Below are positions 30,959-33,608 of a stretch of DNA of 33,608 bases, piece by piece. Numbering within the stretch: the first letter of the stretch is position 1; every line of letters begins with the position of its first letter. Under the pieces are notes generated by a model. It searched no databases and was not told where the DNA came from. It saw only the letters and a list, made by a program, of their open reading frames with translations. The DNA comes from Paralactobacillus_A sp963926925. Lineage in GTDB: Bacteria > Bacillota > Bacilli > Lactobacillales > Lactobacillaceae. Both the position numbers and the translations under genes were made by a program. The stretch spans positions 1 through 33,608 of the forward strand of contig CAWUZD010000036.1 in NCBI GenBank assembly GCA_963926925.1, given 5' to 3'.

Positions 30959-33608
30959 ATGCAGATGTATGATTTCTTTGATCGTAAACAACTTTACATT
31001 ACGAACCAACCTGGTGCGGATATTCAGGTTAATGATGATGTTGCCTTATTTTTAACGAAACAACAATTAACTGATAACTGGCAATTAAACATCATTCGTG
31101 GTGCGATTAATGTTAATAATTTTGTTCCGAATGAAAGCAAATTAACATTAGTTCCTGGTAGTGTGATTAACATGGGTGAAACAATTATTAAGGTCTTTAG
31201 TGATGAACTCCATGTTCTAGCTGGGGAAGTAATGACGAAGTTAACGATGATTAAGAAATCAGCACACACATTGCCAAAAGATTATCCAGATTACCATCGT
31301 TCACCACGGTTAATTTACCAAAACCCACATGAAAAAATTGTGGTTGATGACCCACCAGCCGCAGTACGCATGACTAACCAAGGATTATTACGGATGATTG
31401 TGCCACCATTAGTAATGTTAATTGTCAGTGGCATCATGATGATGATGCGGGCCAATGGCTTGATGATGATGGCTAGTTTAGCAACAACGGCTGTCAGCAT
31501 CATTTTTGCGATTACGGAATATTTTAAAAATAAGAAGCAATACCGCAAGGATGTTAAGGACCGGCAAGTAACTTATACTAAATACTTTGATGACAAGGTT
31601 AAACAAATTCACCAAATTGAAGTTAAGCAACGTGAAGATGCGCAGTACCATTATCCTAACATGTGCCAATTAAGTAAGATGGCACAGCATTTTAGTGCCC
31701 GGATTTATGAAAAGACACCACATGACGCTGACTTCTTAACTTACCGGTTAGGGTTAGGTGATGTGGCCGTTGCTAGTCAAATTAGTAATAGTCAAAGTGC
31801 CACGATTGACTTAAAAGATCCATTAGTTAAAGAAGCTCACCAATTAGTAAATGATCATCAAATGATGAGTGAGATGCCAATCGTTACTGATTTAATGCAT
31901 GATCCGGTTGGTTATGTTGGTGCACGGCAACTAGTAATTGAACAATTACAAATGATGTTATGCCAAATTGCGTTTTTCCAAAGTTATCATGATGTGCGTT
32001 TTATTGCGGTCTTTCCTGAAGATGAATACCAACAATGGGCATGGTTACGGTGGTTACCACACTTTACGATGCCTAATAGTCAAATGCGCAACTTTATCTA
32101 CAATCAAAAGAGTCGTGACCAAATTTTAAACGCCTTAAATCATGAATTAAAGGAACGGCAACTAACAGTTAATGCCCAAACTGATAAGCATAAAACGCCA
32201 CACTTTACCCCACATTATGTTTTGGTAGTGACTGATGAAAGCCTCATTATTGATCATGCCATTATGGAATTATTAAGTGATCAACCACAAAAATTAGGGG
32301 TTAGTTTAGTGTACGTTAAAGACGTGATGACTAATTTGCCTGAAAATATTAAGACAGTTATTGATATTCGTGACAAGCATATTGGCGAATTAATCATGGC
32401 GCAAGGCAAGTTAATCAATAAACGCTTCACGTTAGATCATTTAACGGCTACTGAAAAAGTGATTTTACCACGTTCATTAGCTGGGTTAGACCATTTACAA
32501 ACCTTAAAGAGTAGCTTACCTGATAAAATTACCTTTTTACAAATGTATCATGTTAAGACGATTGACCAATTAAAGATTATGCAACGGTGGCAGCAAAATT
32601 CACCACGGAAAACCTTAGCCGTACCATTGGGTGTTAGTGGTCCTGATGAAGTGGTGGAACTTGATTTGCATGAAAAGGCCCATGGCCCACACGGGTTAAT
32701 TGCCGGCACAACTGGTTCCGGAAAATCAGAATTAATTCAAAGTTACATTCTAAGTTTGGCAGTTAACTTCCATCCTTATGATGTTGCCTTCTTATTAATT
32801 GACTATAAAGGTGGTGGTATGGCTAACTTATTCGCCAAGTTACCACACTTACTCGGGGTAATTACTAACTTAGATAAGGTGCAAAGTATGCGTGCCTTAG
32901 AATCAATTCAAGCTGAACTTGATAAGCGGCAACGGTTATTTGCGGAAAACCACGTTAACCATATTGACCAGTACCAAAAGCTTTATAAAGAAGGTAAGGT
33001 TACAGCACCAATGCCACACTTATTCATGATTTCAGATGAATTTGCGGAATTAAAGGCGGAACAACCAGAATTTATGGATAAATTAATTTCAACCGCCCGG
33101 ATTGGGCGTTCCTTAGGGATTCACTTGATTTTGGCAACGCAAAAACCAGCGGGGGTTGTTGATGACCAAATCTGGTCAAACTCTAACTTTAAGATTGCGT
33201 TAAAAGTAGCCGAAAAGGAAGATTCTAAGGAAGTATTGAAGACAGTTGATGCGGCAATGATTACCCAACCAGGACGGGCCTATTTACAAGTTGGTAATAA
33301 TGAAATTTACGAATTATTCCAAAGTGCTTATAGTGGTGCTGAATATCGTCCTGATGAAGGTGAACAACAAACAGACTTGATTATTAACCGAATTGACCGG
33401 CTTGGCCAGGTCCATCGGGTTACCAAGGATTTAAGTGGGATTGATTATAACCATCGGGTTACAGAAGCACCAACCCAATTAGCCGCTATTGTGAAAGCAA
33501 TTAACCAATTATTTGTGCAAAGTGGTGCCCAACCATTACCACAACCATGGTTACCACCATTGCGGACTAATATTACCCTTGCGGAATTAAGTTCAGTTGA
33601 TTATCACC
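30959..33608 (+). CDS. essC: Type VII secretion ATPase EssC (partial, runs off the edge)
   Basis: The first 883 codons of EssC, the FtsK/SpoIIIE-family motor of type VIIb secretion. It begins with FHA-like domains (residues about 1-120, MQMYDFFDRKQLYITNQPG), then two membrane helices (about 141-163 and 165-188), then a cytoplasmic region. The first ATPase domain has the Walker A motif GTTGSGKSE at 583-591, IDYKGGGM at 614-621, LFMISDEFAELK (Walker B) and ILATQKPAG. The frame is open from the ATG at 30959, with GAGGAAAATT upstream, to the last base. The second and third ATPase domains lie beyond the window. EssC variants usually decide which effectors the strain secretes; the relevant C-terminus is not visible. 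No lesion is seen in this part. Confidence 0.94.
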   Translation, partial: MQMYDFFDRKQLYITNQPGADIQVNDDVALFLTKQQLTDNWQLNIIRGAINVNNFVPNESKLTLVPGSVINMGETIIKVFSDELHVLAGEVMTKLTMIKKSAHTLPKDYPDYHRSPRLIYQNPHEKIVVDDPPAAVRMTNQGLLRMIVPPLVMLIVSGIMMMMRANGLMMMASLATTAVSIIFAITEYFKNKKQYRKDVKDRQVTYTKYFDDKVKQIHQIEVKQREDAQYHYPNMCQLSKMAQHFSARIYEKTPHDADFLTYRLGLGDVAVASQISNSQSATIDLKDPLVKEAHQLVNDHQMMSEMPIVTDLMHDPVGYVGARQLVIEQLQMMLCQIAFFQSYHDVRFIAVFPEDEYQQWAWLRWLPHFTMPNSQMRNFIYNQKSRDQILNALNHELKERQLTVNAQTDKHKTPHFTPHYVLVVTDESLIIDHAIMELLSDQPQKLGVSLVYVKDVMTNLPENIKTVIDIRDKHIGELIMAQGKLINKRFTLDHLTATEKVILPRSLAGLDHLQTLKSSLPDKITFLQMYHVKTIDQLKIMQRWQQNSPRKTLAVPLGVSGPDEVVELDLHEKAHGPHGLIAGTTGSGKSELIQSYILSLAVNFHPYDVAFLLIDYKGGGMANLFAKLPHLLGVITNLDKVQSMRALESIQAELDKRQRLFAENHVNHIDQYQKLYKEGKVTAPMPHLFMISDEFAELKAEQPEFMDKLISTARIGRSLGIHLILATQKPAGVVDDQIWSNSNFKIALKVAEKEDSKEVLKTVDAAMITQPGRAYLQVGNNEIYELFQSAYSGAEYRPDEGEQQTDLIINRIDRLGQVHRVTKDLSGIDYNHRVTEAPTQLAAIVKAINQLFVQSGAQPLPQPWLPPLRTNITLAELSSVDYH

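Overview
The window looks like chromosome from a low-GC Bacillota of the lactic acid bacteria, probably family Lactobacillaceae and perhaps a Weissella/Periweissella-type organism. This rests on AT-rich codon use, strong AGGAGG-like ribosome sites, PepT and DtpT peptide use, EbsA-like and DUF915 proteins, and the order lspA-rluD-(pyr site)-rqcH shared with Bacillus. Genus is an inference. I saw no tRNA, rRNA, CRISPR array, insertion sequence or phage gene.

Layout. 1-950: the end of an unknown gene, then a mazEF toxin-antitoxin pair in very AT-rich DNA. 1.0-6.4 kb: a frameshifted di/tripeptide transporter gene (dtpT), an unknown 205-residue protein behind a 33-bp tandem duplication, trmK plus a NIF3-like gene, and pepT with a palindrome in its leader. 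6.4-10.3 kb, minus strand: cardiolipin synthase, an amino acid permease and a TauE/SafE-type membrane protein. 10.4-15.4 kb, plus strand: a secreted DUF915 hydrolase, an EbsA-like protein, fhs, a uracil-DNA-glycosylase-fold protein, lspA and rluD. 15.5-19.9 kb: a carA-carB pair with its own promoter and terminator. 19.9-22.7 kb: rqcH (minus, TTG start) and degV (plus). 22.7-25.2 kb: acyltransferase, family-8 glycosyltransferase, acyltransferase. 25.5 kb to the end: a type VIIb (Ess) secretion locus esxA-esaA-essA-esaB-essB-essC, with essC cut by the window edge.

The most unusual feature is the CarA/CarB pair. Both frames are open and near normal length, but every active site I can align is altered. 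CarA lacks the nucleophilic Cys (Gly) and the catalytic His (Asp). CarB has lost the metal-binding Glu/Asn pair and the accompanying Gln in both ATP-grasp halves. The pair sits where many Bacillota keep the pyr operon, but pyrR, pyrB, pyrC, pyrD, pyrF and pyrE are absent. It therefore looks like a leftover of that operon that cannot make carbamoyl phosphate by the known route, yet carries no stop or frameshift. It may be a repurposed pseudoenzyme complex or a decaying relic.

The second theme is gene breakage. dtpT, esaA and essA each carry one net +1 nucleotide, and esaA also has an in-frame TAA. If real, peptide uptake by DtpT and the type VII machinery are disabled even though esxA, esaB, essB and the visible part of essC are intact. 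If the +1 changes are assembly errors, the genes may be whole apart from the esaA stop.
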